A stretch of 57,536 nt of DNA from Edaphobacter sp. (GTDB lineage Bacteria > Acidobacteriota > Terriglobia > Terriglobales > Acidobacteriaceae): assembly GCA_025462755.1 (NCBI GenBank), contig JAOAPF010000290.1, positions 1 to 57,536 on the forward strand, written 5' to 3'. A program made the position numbers and the translations under genes. Below the pieces are notes generated by a model, which saw only the letters and a program-made list of their open reading frames with translations, did no database searches and was not told where the DNA came from. Positions 26,259 through 35,132 of the stretch are shown here, in pieces; positions within the stretch are counted from its first letter, which is position 1; the number at the start of each line of letters is the position of its first letter.

Positions 26259-27124
26259 ATGTCCTCAATCGCAACCATCCTCTATCCAGTGGATTTCTCG
26301 TCCTCCTGCGTCGCTATGGCTGCTTATGTAAAGAGAGCAGCGACTCTGCTGGAGCCAGGGTTTCACTGGTTCATGTTGTCGATCCGACCGGGTACAACGG
26401 CATGCAGCTTTACGTGAGACCGATCTCCGAGGTTTTAGAGGAGTATATGGGCATTGGCCGGGAGAGGCTCAATTCGTTTCTAGAAGCAGAGTTTCCTGAG
26501 GCGGAGTGCCCCAGAATTCTGGCTTCCGGGGACGCGGCGAACGAAATTGCTCGAGTCGCGAGAGAGGAACGATTCGATCTCATCATTATGCCTACGCATT
26601 CGGGCATTTTTCGGCAGATGCTGCTCGGCTCGACGACAGCCAAGGTTATTAACGACGCGGACTGTCCAGTATTGACGAGCCGGCACGCTGAGACGATCGC
26701 TCCTAGAACCTTGGAGCACCGGAAATGGTTGTGCGCGATCGGTTTGAGCTCAAATTCGGAGAGAGTGCTTCGTTTTGCCAGTCAACTGGCGGCACAAGCA
26801 CACGGCAAGCTTTCGATCATTCATGCGGTGCAGGCCGGAGAAGCGGATCTGCCGGTTCAAATCGACTTGCGGGAAAAGCTCCATTCCATTGAAAAGCAGG
26901 AGGCTAGTCGGCGCATCGCCGATCTCCAGAAGATGGTCGGTACGGACGTTCCGGCCCGCATTGCTGTCGGTTCAGTAAAGGAGGCGCTGTTGGAGGCCGC
27001 TCGGGAATCAGATGCTGATGTGCTCATGATCGGGAGGGGCCACCAGGGCGGCAGTCACGGCCGCATGAGGGACTTAACCTATGCCATGGTTCGCGACTCG
27101 CCATATCCGGTGTTGAGCGTCTGA
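26259..27124 (+). pseudogene. Tandem universal stress protein (UspA family), frameshifted
   Basis: The start MSSIATILYPVDFSSSC is the first strand of a Usp domain; TAGGAG precedes the ATG. Near 26352 the frame breaks: the text runs to LLEPGFHW, while RVSLVHVVDPTGYNGMQ continues one frame on. One G is missing from a GGG run. The rest (from 26402) is normal: DLIIMPTHSG..RQMLLGSTT closes the first Usp domain, and a second domain ends DVLMIGRGHQGGSHGRMRD. Repaired, it would be a ~289-residue two-domain protein. Confidence 0.82.
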
Positions 27125-27179
27125 GCTGGTTTTGAGTGGAGGTTGCCCCTACGCCACGACCTTGTCGTAAAAGCGGTGG

Positions 27180-27698
27180 ATGTCGGTGGCAATTGTCAGT
27201 CAGGTGTCAATGTATGAAGTCACGAGCGCAGGCAAGGGCGAGGCCGCCAAACTGGGCGAGATCACCGAGCAGCACTTCGATGCGGGCTTCGACCTGATTG
27301 TGCGCGGAACGCTGTTTACGGTTCAGAAGGCGTTGCCGCTGTTCAACGATGGCGGCTCGATCATCATGAAAGGGTCAGTTGCTTCGGTGAAAGGTTTTTC
27401 TGCCTTCGGCGTGTACGCGGCGAGCAAGGCGGCATTGCGCTCCTTCGCACGCACGTGGCTCAACGAACTGAAGGGCAGGAATATCCGGGTGAACGTGCTG
27501 AGCCCGGGGCAGGTCGACACACCGGATTCCCAGCGGCTCGACAAGGCGACGAGGGAGATGTTTGAATCCCTGATCCCCCGGGGGAAGATGGGTCGTCCTG
27601 AGGAAATTGCGGCGGCCGCGCTATTTCTTGCTTCAGACGAGTCGAGCTACGGGAATGGTGTGGATTTGGCTGTCGACGGCGGTTTCTCGGCCATCTGA
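27180..27698 (+). pseudogene. Short-chain dehydrogenase lacking the cofactor-binding N-terminus
   Basis: From about 27250 the frame matches the C-terminal 150 residues of the SDR at 20479-21216: [27 protein letters not shown], catalytic YAASK and DGGFSAI at the end. The first ~90 residues with the TGxxxGxG loop and NAG motif are missing and are replaced by unrelated sequence. The product could not bind cofactor. A strong inverted repeat follows 13 nt after its stop (27712-27745). Confidence 0.75.
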
Positions 27699-27711
27699 AA
27701 ATCGGCGGATC

Positions 27712-27745
27712 TCGGTGAGTGCAGAATCGCCAAATCACTCACCGA
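27712..27745 (+). terminator. Stem-loop after the SDR remnant
   Basis: TCGGTGAGTG at 27712-27721 and CACTCACCGA at 27736-27745 form a perfect 10-bp stem with a 14-nt loop, 13 nt downstream of the stop. No T run follows, so it is not a classical intrinsic terminator; it may act as an mRNA 3' end or be a relic of an inserted repeat. Confidence 0.4.
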
Positions 27746-28131
27746 CAACAGAAATTGAGCCACATGGTCGAGCAGACGCCTTGCCGGATAGTTGACCTTC
27801 CCACGTCTCTAATGCCATATGACCGCACTCATTGAGCGGGATCGCTGCGCTCAAACCTGTGTCTTGAATCTAGGTCGCTTGGAAGTGTTCGAACGATTAT
27901 GGGAACGCCTTCGGTTCGGCCATGTGGCGGACCGATCGTCCGCCGCGCATTCCGTAATCTGGCGTAAACGAAGTTATCTAAATATAGAGTCAAAGTGCTG
28001 CCACAGTCTGAGTGCTATTAATCTTCAACATATTGCAAATAAGCGGGATACGCGGGGTACCGTATTTGTGCCGGAAGGATTTGCTACGGTCGTCTCGCTG
28101 CTTGCAAAGTATTGCAAATAAATAAGATAGA
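27746..28131. other. Gene-poor stretch with a possible transposase relic
   Basis: No intact gene. A rightward open frame (27819-28121) includes LGRLEVFERLWERLRFG, vaguely like the N-terminal part of IS1634-type transposases (the FERLW pattern), and ends VVSLLAKYCK. The middle does not resemble anything that I know. The motif ATTGCAAATAA occurs twice (around 28034 and 28111). I treat it as degraded mobile DNA, weakly supported. Confidence 0.3.
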
Positions 28132-28187
28132 TGGTGCCGGGAGGGGGGGTCGAACCCCCACGAGGTTGCCCTCGGCGGATTTTGAGT
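28132..28187 (-). tRNA. 3' fragment of a tRNA-Leu gene (likely attachment-site relic)
   Basis: Read on the minus strand, the sequence starts CTCAAAATCCGCC, which fits an anticodon loop with anticodon CAA (Leu), goes through a long variable arm (GAGGGCAACCTC), a T arm with GGGGGTTCGACCCCCC, the acceptor 3' strand TCCCGGC and an encoded ACCA. The 5' half is missing: no GCCGGGA acceptor partner or D arm occurs in the next 100 bases. Such 3' tRNA pieces, from the anticodon loop to CCA, are left where integrative elements recombine into tRNA genes. It cannot make a functional tRNA. Confidence 0.75.
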
Positions 28188-28424
28188 TTCCGTGCATCGC
28201 AGTAAGTCTATGAAAACAAACCATATGAGAGCGTAATCGAGCGTAGCCCTAAGTAGTTGAGCAACCGTAGTTTAGCGAAATTTATCGTAAACGAGGAGAG
28301 CTGACGAGTGTACCCCTATTGCACTCAAAAACCTGCAGTTGGGCATCCTACAAGCGAATGCTTCAGCACCTGCAGACTTGAGTTGCTGTTCCTTGTCTTG
28401 CTGGTCGAATCTTCCTTCAGGACG
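28188..28424. other. Intergenic stretch beside the tRNA fragment
   Basis: No gene is seen on either strand. The sequence is lower in GC than the surroundings (for example around 28205-28290), as is common at ends of integrated elements. I see no integrase gene here. Confidence 0.35.
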
Positions 28425-29333
28425 CTAGCTGGGCCGCGGGTTGAACTGGAAACAAAGCGCGAAAGTCTTCTCTAGGTGCTCGACAAAGATGCGAACTTTG
28501 GCAGACATCCTGCGGCTCGCCGGCCGCACGGCAAGGATGGGTACTGCTCGTTCAAACGGAGTGAGAAGACGTACAACCGTACCTTCCCTGAGTTCTGCAG
28601 CAAATAGCCATGCTGGCACTTGAGCTATCCCTAAATGTTCAAGGACACCCATCCTCATCTGTTCGATATCGTCGGTTCTAAAGACTCCTGTGGGGACAAC
28701 ACGCTTCACACTTGGTCCCGACCCAAAACTCCACGATTGTACGGAACCTCGCTCGACTAGAACTATTGATCGAAAGCGATTGAGATTGTCCAGCGATTCC
28801 GGTGCACCGTAACGCGCGAGGTACTGAGGGGTGGCGACGAGAACGGTCATTGTCTGCCCTAATCGTCGAGCAACCAGAGTGGAGTCCGGGAGATCGCCGG
28901 AGTGGATCGCCTAGTCGAAACCGTCTTAGATGATCGTTGTAGGGCTCTCCGATGTGGACATCTCGATTGCCATATCAGGGTATGCAGCAAAACACGCAGG
29001 AAACTTTGACACCATATGGAGCCGGGCAAATGTGGGAGGAACGGCAACACGAATGAGCCCTTTCGGGGCTGTCTGGCCCCGGCCGATTCGAGATGTCGCG
29101 TTTTCAAAATCATCCAGAATGCGCAAAGCAGACTCGTAAAAGTCCCGACCTGGCTCAGTTAGTGCGATGGAACGAGAGGTACGGTGAATTAATTCGGTGC
29201 CGAGTTCCAATTCAAGGGCGGAAATCTGTTTGCTGACAGCAGGCTGGCCAATTCCACGTTCTTTCGCTACGGCGGAGAAGCTCCCTTTCTCAACTACTCG
29301 AACAAACGCTTGCATCGCGTCCAACCTGTCCAT
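28425..29333 (-). pseudogene. LysR-family regulator with two in-frame stops
   Basis: The N-terminal HTH is intact (MDRLDAMQAFVRVVEKGSF, then PAVSKQISALELELGTELIHR). The effector domain runs to SESPTTII, then a TAA at 28926-28928, DGFD, a TAG at 28911-28913, and continues in the same frame AIHSGDLPDSTLVARRLG to the end at 28425. There is no frameshift: two substitutions (for instance GAA to TAA and TTG to TAG) explain both stops. Repaired, it would have about 302 residues. It is read toward the tRNA fragment; the gene that it controlled is no longer apparent. Confidence 0.85.
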
Positions 29334-29615
29334 ATAGGCCTCCCTATTCCTCTATGGAATGGATTGTATTTGCTGGAGAAGGACTCACGCCTTGAGCGTG
29401 AATAATTCATACCAACTATTTCGTACGTCTATGGCGCTCACCATAGCCTCCGGATTCTTGTCCATCAGAGAGTGTGGGTCGTGTCTGCCGCTGAGCGATA
29501 AACCTCACGCAACAGCCGCCGACTGGGTCGACACCTTACCAACTCACAATGGCAAAATCTCAACGAGATCGGTTGGTATTGGTTTCTTGACGGATGCCTG
29601 ACAACAACCACTCGA

Positions 29616-30701
29616 TCAAGGAATGATCTGCATCTCCCGAAGACGGGTCAGTTGACGCCTGAAGCTTACATGTGTGTCGATAGAGTCTCCGAATCCGGCG
29701 TGCCGGATCTTGATCGTGCTCAGAATCGTCTCTTCACCGAAGTTGAGCATCCAGTCCACAAACGCCCAGTTCGCAATCTGCTCGTACGGAGTTGCATGCA
29801 GTCCATAGCGAGCCACTATCGAATCCCATAGCGGGCCTTTCTCGCTCATCTCTGAAACGGTCGACATTGCCAGTGGCTCTGCGATGGGAAGATCATAGAA
29901 AGCCGCCAATTCGTTCCAAAGCTGCCGCCATCGATACACATCCCCATTCGAAACATTGAAGATTTCGTTTTTCGCTCTGTCATCGGTCAGGGCCCACAAC
30001 GTCGCACGCCCGAAGAGCTCTGCGTCGGTGGTCTCCTGAAGGGTATTCCATCCTGCCTGCCGTCCAGGGAATCTAAGTGGGAGACCCAATTCACGGCTCA
30101 TGGCGGCGAAGGCGGCGAGACTCGTCACAAGGTTCATCGGAGAATTCAAACTCGGTCCCATCACGAGGTGAGGACGCAGGACTGTCCAGCTTGTTCCGTT
30201 CTTCTCCGACCAAGCAGCTGTAATGTCTTCCTGCTGGTGATAATGGATCGGAGCAATCAGACGAGGCTCGGTCTCCTTGGCAGGGGCATTGAAGGCGCCG
30301 AGGCTGAATCCATAGGATTTAGCTCCGCCGGCGAGCACAATCCGCTGGAGCGGGACGTTGCGCGCGGCAAGGGCATCGAGTGTATTTGTGAGCATCCGCG
30401 CATTCGGCTCGACCGTCTCGGCCATGGTCGGCCTCTCGACGTATGCGGCAAACACTAGGTCGGTCACACTACTGAGTTGAGAGAACGTCTCGATCGTCCC
30501 TTCCCGATCCATGAGGTCGACACTTATGTGACGATATGCGGTGCTCGGACGATAGGTGGGCGCGGGCCTTCGGGCCGCTGTTATGACGCGCCAGGAGGGA
30601 TCTTCGGCTGCTGCATCAAGGACACCCGTGCCAAGGACGCCGTAAGGGCCGACAACCAGGATTTCGCGTTTAGGAGTAGTACGTTCAGAGACTTTAGTCA
30701 T
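29616..30701 (-). CDS. PRISE-like atypical SDR (NAD(P)-dependent reductase)
   Basis: A 361-residue extended SDR. The cofactor loop is GPYGVLGTG near residue 19, followed by VITAARRPAPTY, and the chain contains KSYGFSLGAF, HYHQQEDITAAW, WTVLRPHLVMGPS and IFNVSNGDVYRWRQLW. These are the marks of the progesterone-5-beta-reductase/iridoid-synthase-like (PRISE) family, which reduces enones with NADPH. It is divergent from the LysR gene at 30855, and the space between holds an inverted repeat (30806-30836), so that LysR protein probably controls it. Confidence 0.82.
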   Translation of the reverse strand: MTKVSERTTPKREILVVGPYGVLGTGVLDAAAEDPSWRVITAARRPAPTYRPSTAYRHISVDLMDREGTIETFSQLSSVTDLVFAAYVERPTMAETVEPNARMLTNTLDALAARNVPLQRIVLAGGAKSYGFSLGAFNAPAKETEPRLIAPIHYHQQEDITAAWSEKNGTSWTVLRPHLVMGPSLNSPMNLVTSLAAFAAMSRELGLPLRFPGRQAGWNTLQETTDAELFGRATLWALTDDRAKNEIFNVSNGDVYRWRQLWNELAAFYDLPIAEPLAMSTVSEMSEKGPLWDSIVARYGLHATPYEQIANWAFVDWMLNFGEETILSTIKIRHAGFGDSIDTHVSFRRQLTRLREMQIIP

Positions 30702-30805
30702 TGGGAGTGCCTCTCATGTCTAGATGGGCAACTGAAAGTGTCAACGTCATCGCGGTCCTGCACTTTTCATTGCGCCTTCTAGGGGAGTAGAGTCACCAAA
30801 TGATA

Positions 30806-30836
30806 GATTCGATACATCGTAAGATCTCATCGAATC
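30806..30836. promoter_or_regulatory. Candidate LysR-type binding site
   Basis: GATTCGAT (30806-30813) and ATCGAATC (30829-30836) form a perfect 8-bp inverted repeat with a 15-bp spacer. It lies in the 153-bp space between the divergent PRISE-like gene and the LysR gene, 18 bp upstream of the latter. LysR proteins bind such interrupted dyads near their own promoter. Confidence 0.45.
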
Positions 30837-30854
30837 GATTCTCTGAGGTTATCA

Positions 30855-31787
30855 ATGGAACTCAGACATCTTCGCTATTTTGTTGCCGTTGCGGAGCATA
30901 AGGGTTTCCACGAGGCATCCCGCGTTTTACATGTGTCGCAACCCGCGATCAGCAAATCTCTAACACAGTTGGAGCAGGAATTGGGTACTAAGCTATTTGC
31001 GCGCGCGGGGCGCACGGTCCGGCTGACGCCGCAAGGAGAAATCTTCTACCAGGAGACATTGCGCACGCTCGAACAGTCCGAACGTGCGATCGAGTCGGCA
31101 CAACGTGCCGCCCGCGGCGAGATCGGGATGCTCACGCTCGGTTTCTGCAGTGCAGCGACAAATGGCTTCCTGCCGAGCGTGCTGAAGCAGTATAAGGAAC
31201 TGATCCCGGGTGTGAAGCTAGTCTTCCGTGAAATGACCCCACCGCAACAGGAAGTCGCCTTCGCTCAAAACGAGATTGATGTTGGCATTACACGGCCACC
31301 TTTCACCAAGAAACTTTCACAGGATCTCAATATCAGGACGATCATTCGCGAACCTCTGTTGGTTGCTCTTCCCGAGAAGCACCCGTATGGGGGCAAGAGG
31401 ATGAAGCTGGAGGACCTCTCCGAGGAACGCTTCATTTTGTACTACCGCAACGGTGCGCCGTGTATCTTCGATGCGATCCTCGGAATGTGCAGGGAGCGCG
31501 GTTTTACTCCCAAAGTCGAGTATGAGTCAGACATTATGCAGACTGCTCTGACGCTGGTCGCGGCGGGTCAGGGAGTTGCGGTCTTGCCTATTTGCTCGCT
31601 CAACCTGCGCTCCGAGGGAGTTCGCTTCCTACGATTACGGCCCGATAACTACCGCGCCGACCTGGTCGTGGCGTGGCCCAAAATCACGCAGTCTACGATT
31701 CTTGATACCTTTGTCGAGCTAATTGAGAAGGAACGCCGCGAGATTGGCAACCAGGCACAACGTAATCTTGAGGCGGCTTGCTCCTGA
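30855..31787 (+). CDS. LysR-family transcriptional regulator
   Basis: A 310-residue LysR-type regulator. The HTH is at residues 1-60 (MELRHLRYFVAVAEHKGFH, then QPAISKSLTQLEQELGTKLF), followed by the linker helix and a periplasmic-binding-like effector domain (LTLGFCSAATNGFLPSVL). It is of the CynR/BenM-like type that senses small organic acids or aromatics. It diverges from the PRISE-like reductase gene, the usual arrangement for a regulator and its target. It converges with the TetR gene at 31829. Confidence 0.88.
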   Translation: MELRHLRYFVAVAEHKGFHEASRVLHVSQPAISKSLTQLEQELGTKLFARAGRTVRLTPQGEIFYQETLRTLEQSERAIESAQRAARGEIGMLTLGFCSAATNGFLPSVLKQYKELIPGVKLVFREMTPPQQEVAFAQNEIDVGITRPPFTKKLSQDLNIRTIIREPLLVALPEKHPYGGKRMKLEDLSEERFILYYRNGAPCIFDAILGMCRERGFTPKVEYESDIMQTALTLVAAGQGVAVLPICSLNLRSEGVRFLRLRPDNYRADLVVAWPKITQSTILDTFVELIEKERREIGNQAQRNLEAACS

Positions 31788-31828
31788 TTGGCGCGAAATT
31801 TTGGCCTCTTGAGTGAGCGGGATCTGTA

Positions 31829-32389
31829 TCAGAGAGTTCTCATGACCTCCATGAATGCCTCGATCCGCTTCAATCCAGACTGTCTATTGATGGCTAGATT
31901 CTGCTCGATGCTAAGCCCAGAGAAAAATGTCATTGCCATGTCAGCAAGGCGGGAGGCATCCATCCTGGTCTTCTCCGCCTCGATGTTTGAGATAAGAAGG
32001 CGCCGAATAGGCTTCATGCTCTTCTCGACAATGAGACGCGCCTCCTGGGGAAGGATCGCAAGTTCTCGCATGGAGCTCACTGAGAAGCAGCCTTTTTGAC
32101 CGCTCCAGCAGGCCAACCCCAGCTTGAGATATCTCTCCACATTGCCCCATCCCAATGGTTTTGTGGCCAGCATATTCGTTGGGCCGCTGGTTTCAATGTA
32201 GTGTCCGAGACTCGCCAGGAACAGGTCCTCCTTGTCTCTAAACTCCGTATAAAGTCCGGATCTGTTTACCCCCGTTGCGGCTTCAAGGTCCGCCAGAGAG
32301 GTGTCGGCGAAACCGTGTTCCCAGAACAGTGGAATCGCCTTTTCCATCACTTCCGCACGGCTGAACTGCTTGGGACGACCGATTGCCAT
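31829..32389 (-). CDS. TetR-family transcriptional regulator
   Basis: A 186-residue repressor with the HTH MAIGRPKQFSRAEVMEKAI, then LFWEHGFADTSLADLEAATGVNRSGLYTEFRDKEDLF. The C-terminal part with LACWSGQKGCFSVSSM is that of the TetR_C_16/AcrR-like type seen beside oxidoreductases. It is divergent from the zinc alcohol dehydrogenase at 32529. The interrupted palindrome at 32444-32471, in the 139-bp space between them, is a probable operator, giving control of the dehydrogenase and the ene-reductase that follows. Confidence 0.86.
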   Translation of the reverse strand: MAIGRPKQFSRAEVMEKAIPLFWEHGFADTSLADLEAATGVNRSGLYTEFRDKEDLFLASLGHYIETSGPTNMLATKPLGWGNVERYLKLGLACWSGQKGCFSVSSMRELAILPQEARLIVEKSMKPIRRLLISNIEAEKTRMDASRLADMAMTFFSGLSIEQNLAINRQSGLKRIEAFMEVMRTL

Positions 32390-32443
32390 ATCACGATTAT
32401 CCTCCTTATGAACCGTTCAGTGCAATTATTTTGAACCTTTGCT

Positions 32444-32471
32444 TAGTTTTGCACCATCTAGTGCATAACTA
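32444..32471. promoter_or_regulatory. Candidate TetR operator
   Basis: TAGTTTTGCAC (32444-32454), spacer CATCTA and GTGCATAACTA (32461-32471) form an 11-bp inverted repeat with one mismatch. It lies between the divergent TetR and alcohol dehydrogenase genes, 57 bp upstream of the dehydrogenase start. Confidence 0.5.
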
Positions 32472-32528
32472 GAGGGCACGCGAGTTTCCCTGCGCGCCCA
32501 ATGCACTTCGATTAAAGGAGAATTCTTC

Positions 32529-33608
32529 TTGTCCAAAGCACTTGCCTACGCCGCAGCCTCAAAAACCTCACCCATGGCTCCGATTACCATCTTTCGCCGC
32601 GAGCTGCGGTCGAATGATGTCAACATTGAGATTTTGTATTGCGGAGTCTGTCACACCGACATCCACACAGCACATGGTGAGTGGGATGGCCTGATTTATC
32701 CGAACGGGACCCTCTATCCCTGCGTCCCCGGACATGAAATTGTCGGACGCGTGACCTCAGTAGGACCAAACGTGAAGCGCTTCAGGGTGGGAGAATTCGT
32801 CGCTGTCGGCACCATGGTGGACAGCTGTCTGGAGTGCGACAACTGCAAGGCGGGCCTTGAGCCCTATTGTCAGAAGTACGCCACATGGACTTACAACGCG
32901 CCGGACCGCATCTCCGGCGATAACACCCAGGGTGGCTACAGCGATTCCATCGTCGTTCGCGAAGAGTTCGTTTTGGAGCTCAACTTCCCGGAACAGAGTT
33001 TAGCCGCAGTGGCGCCGTTGCTTTGTGCCGGAATCACGATGTGGTCGCCTTTGCGGCACTGGAAGATTGGACCTGAAAGCAAAGTAGGCATCGTCGGCAT
33101 AGGTGGTTTGGGGCACATGGGTATCAGACTTGCCCGAGCCCGCGGGGCTCACGTTGTTGCGTTCACTACCTCGGAAAGTAAACGCGAAGGCGCGCTGAAA
33201 TCGGGTGCCCAAGAGGTTGTTGTGTCGAGCAGCCCTGAGGAGATGAATACTCAGGCCGGCAAGCTCGATTTCATCCTGAATACGATAGCCGTCCCGCACA
33301 ACCTCGACGCTTATCTTGCTCTGCTTGGCCACGGCGGCACCATGGCGCTCGTCGGAATCCCTGAAAAGCGCCACCCTTCGCCCTCCGTTGCAAGTCTGAT
33401 AGGCCTTCGCCGCACCCTCGCAGGCTCACTCGTCGGGGGCATCAAGGAGACACAAGAAATGCTCGACTTCTGCGCCGAGAACGGTGTGCTTGCCGAGACC
33501 GAGACTATTCCCATGCAGGAGATCGAAACAGCCTTCGCCAGGATGGTGAAAAACGACGTCAAGTATCGCTTCGTCGTGGATATGAAGTCGCTAAAAGTGT
33601 ATGTCTAG
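32529..33608 (+). CDS. Zinc-dependent alcohol dehydrogenase (CAD/YahK type)
   Basis: A 359-residue medium-chain dehydrogenase. Catalytic zinc ligands are Cys41 in CGVCHTDIH, His69 with Glu70 in VPGHEIVG, and a Cys in PLLCAGIT. Structural zinc is held by Cys100, 103, 106 and 114 (the CxxCxxCx7C block). The NADP loop is GIGGLGHMG. It belongs to the aldehyde-reducing cinnamyl-alcohol-dehydrogenase-like group. The start is TTG with AAAGGAGAATTC upstream; no ATG fits. It precedes the Old Yellow Enzyme gene by 81 nt. Probably both form one transcript under the divergent TetR repressor. Confidence 0.9.
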   Translation: MSKALAYAAASKTSPMAPITIFRRELRSNDVNIEILYCGVCHTDIHTAHGEWDGLIYPNGTLYPCVPGHEIVGRVTSVGPNVKRFRVGEFVAVGTMVDSCLECDNCKAGLEPYCQKYATWTYNAPDRISGDNTQGGYSDSIVVREEFVLELNFPEQSLAAVAPLLCAGITMWSPLRHWKIGPESKVGIVGIGGLGHMGIRLARARGAHVVAFTTSESKREGALKSGAQEVVVSSSPEEMNTQAGKLDFILNTIAVPHNLDAYLALLGHGGTMALVGIPEKRHPSPSVASLIGLRRTLAGSLVGGIKETQEMLDFCAENGVLAETETIPMQEIETAFARMVKNDVKYRFVVDMKSLKVYV

Positions 33609-33689
33609 CCCCCGAGGCCGAGTCGAATATTCCCGATCTCTGAACTTCAAACGAATCTCCAACCAAATCCGCAATTTTGAAAGGGTTTT

Positions 33690-34823
33690 ATGAGCAAGAA
33701 GAAAGACCTGAAGCTGTTTACACCGGTGCAACTTGGATCGTTGAAATTGAAGCATCGCGTCGTGATGGCGCCATTGACCCGTTCCCGCACTGAGCAGCCG
33801 GGAGGCATCCCCGGTGGCATGATGGTTCAGTATTATTCGGATCGCGCTTCGGACGGAGGTCTCATTATCGGCGAGGCGACTAACATCTCACTGACCGCCC
33901 GAGGATGGTTTGGTGCACCTGGATTTTATGCGGATCAGCAGGTTGAAGGATGGAAGCGCGTTGTGAGCGCCATCCATGCAAAGAACGGTTTCGTTTTCGC
34001 GCAGTTGTGGCATACCGGTCGCTCTTCACACTTCGACAATCAGGACGGCAACACACCGGTCTCGGCCTCCGTGGACCCATCCTACTGGGAAGATCCAAAT
34101 CACCTGGTCTCCGCTCCCAGCGGCTGGGTCCAACCGTCGCCGCATCGGGCACTGGATATCTCCGAAATTCCGGGAATTATCGAGGACTACCGCAAGGCCG
34201 CTGTGCGTGCGAAGGCCGCGGGTTTTGATGGAGTTGAGGTGCATGCCGGCAATGGCTATCTACTAGACCAGTTTCTTCAAGACGGCAGTAACAAGCGGAC
34301 CGACTCCTACGGTGGTTCCATCGAAAACCGCTCGCGTTTCCTGCTGGAAGTCGTGGAAGCGATCACGTCCGTCTGGGGAGGTGACCACGTCGCAGTGCGC
34401 ATCGCTCCCGGCGGCACTTGGAACCACATGAAGGATAGCAATCCTGCCGCTCTGTTCACCTACGTCGCAGAGCAGCTGAATCGATTCGGCCTTGCCTACC
34501 TTCACATCATCGAGCCCCGCGTGAAAGGAAACGTGACCATCAACAAGGGGCAGGGTCCGATCGCTGCCGAGCAGCTGCGTAAAGCCTTCAAGGGGAAGAT
34601 CATCGCAGCGGGTGGCTTCGAGCCCGAAACCGCAGAAGCCACTATCGAGAACGGCATCGCCGATGCCGTGGCCTTCGGACGTCACTTCGTGGCGAATCCT
34701 GATCTGCCGCTGCGCATCCGGGAAGGCCTTGCGCTTACGCCATATGACCGGGATACTTTCTACACCTTCGATTCGGTCGGTTATAACGACTACGCCTTCG
34801 TCAACGAATTGGCATCCCGCTAG
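33690..34823 (+). CDS. Alkene reductase, Old Yellow Enzyme family
   Basis: A 377-residue FMN-dependent ene-reductase (NemA/OYE type). Seen in order: LFTPVQLGSLKLKHRVVMAPLTRSR (FMN phosphate and barrel start), a Tyr-rich GFYADQQVEGW, WHTGRSSH, AGFDGVEVHAGNGYLLDQFL with the substrate-binding His-Ala-Gly-Asn motif, and the barrel end AAGGF...ADAVAFGRHFVANPDL. It reduces activated C=C bonds with NADPH. Length is normal. AAAGGGTTTT precedes the ATG. With the upstream alcohol dehydrogenase it would convert enals to saturated alcohols. Confidence 0.92.
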   Translation: MSKKKDLKLFTPVQLGSLKLKHRVVMAPLTRSRTEQPGGIPGGMMVQYYSDRASDGGLIIGEATNISLTARGWFGAPGFYADQQVEGWKRVVSAIHAKNGFVFAQLWHTGRSSHFDNQDGNTPVSASVDPSYWEDPNHLVSAPSGWVQPSPHRALDISEIPGIIEDYRKAAVRAKAAGFDGVEVHAGNGYLLDQFLQDGSNKRTDSYGGSIENRSRFLLEVVEAITSVWGGDHVAVRIAPGGTWNHMKDSNPAALFTYVAEQLNRFGLAYLHIIEPRVKGNVTINKGQGPIAAEQLRKAFKGKIIAAGGFEPETAEATIENGIADAVAFGRHFVANPDLPLRIREGLALTPYDRDTFYTFDSVGYNDYAFVNELASR

Positions 34824-34840
34824 AGTTCCGGCAGTGTCCT

Positions 34841-34884
34841 CAAGTGACCTACTTGAACGTTTCTGCGTTCAGGCAGGTCGCTTG
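34841..34884 (+). other. Long imperfect hairpin after the ene-reductase gene
   Basis: CAAGTGACCTACTTGAACG (34841-34859) and CGTTCAGGCAGGTCGCTTG (34866-34884) pair over 19 positions with one mismatch and two G-U pairs, around a 6-nt loop. It begins 18 nt after the gene's stop. There is no T run, so I call it a transcript 3' structure or a mobile intergenic repeat. The rest of 34885-35132 contains only short frames that look like debris. Confidence 0.55.
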
Positions 34885-35132
34885 CATTGCGAACGGGGAA
34901 TCTTCGTGACTCAAAAAAAGGTGTTTCAACGATATGTGAAAGCAAATAAAGATCCGCATGAGGAATCGCACGTGCTGATCACCCATTCCTTCAGGGAATA
35001 GACCGTATTCCCAACCCTACCAAATCTGATTCACAACTCATACATCAGATATAAGTCTGGCAGGTAGGAATAACGCTGGCGGTCAATTGATCAGCGAATC
35101 GATCGATCATTTTGAGAAAACCAAGGAGATCC

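Noticed and set aside
27819..28121. A complete transposase or integrase gene
   Set aside because: Only a short FERLW-like stretch is suggestive; the remainder fits no family.
28132..28187. A complete functional tRNA-Leu
   Set aside because: There is no acceptor 5' strand or D arm within reach, so only a fragment is called.
28911..28928. A frameshift in the LysR gene
   Set aside because: Both halves are in the same frame; the lesions are two stop codons, not an indel.
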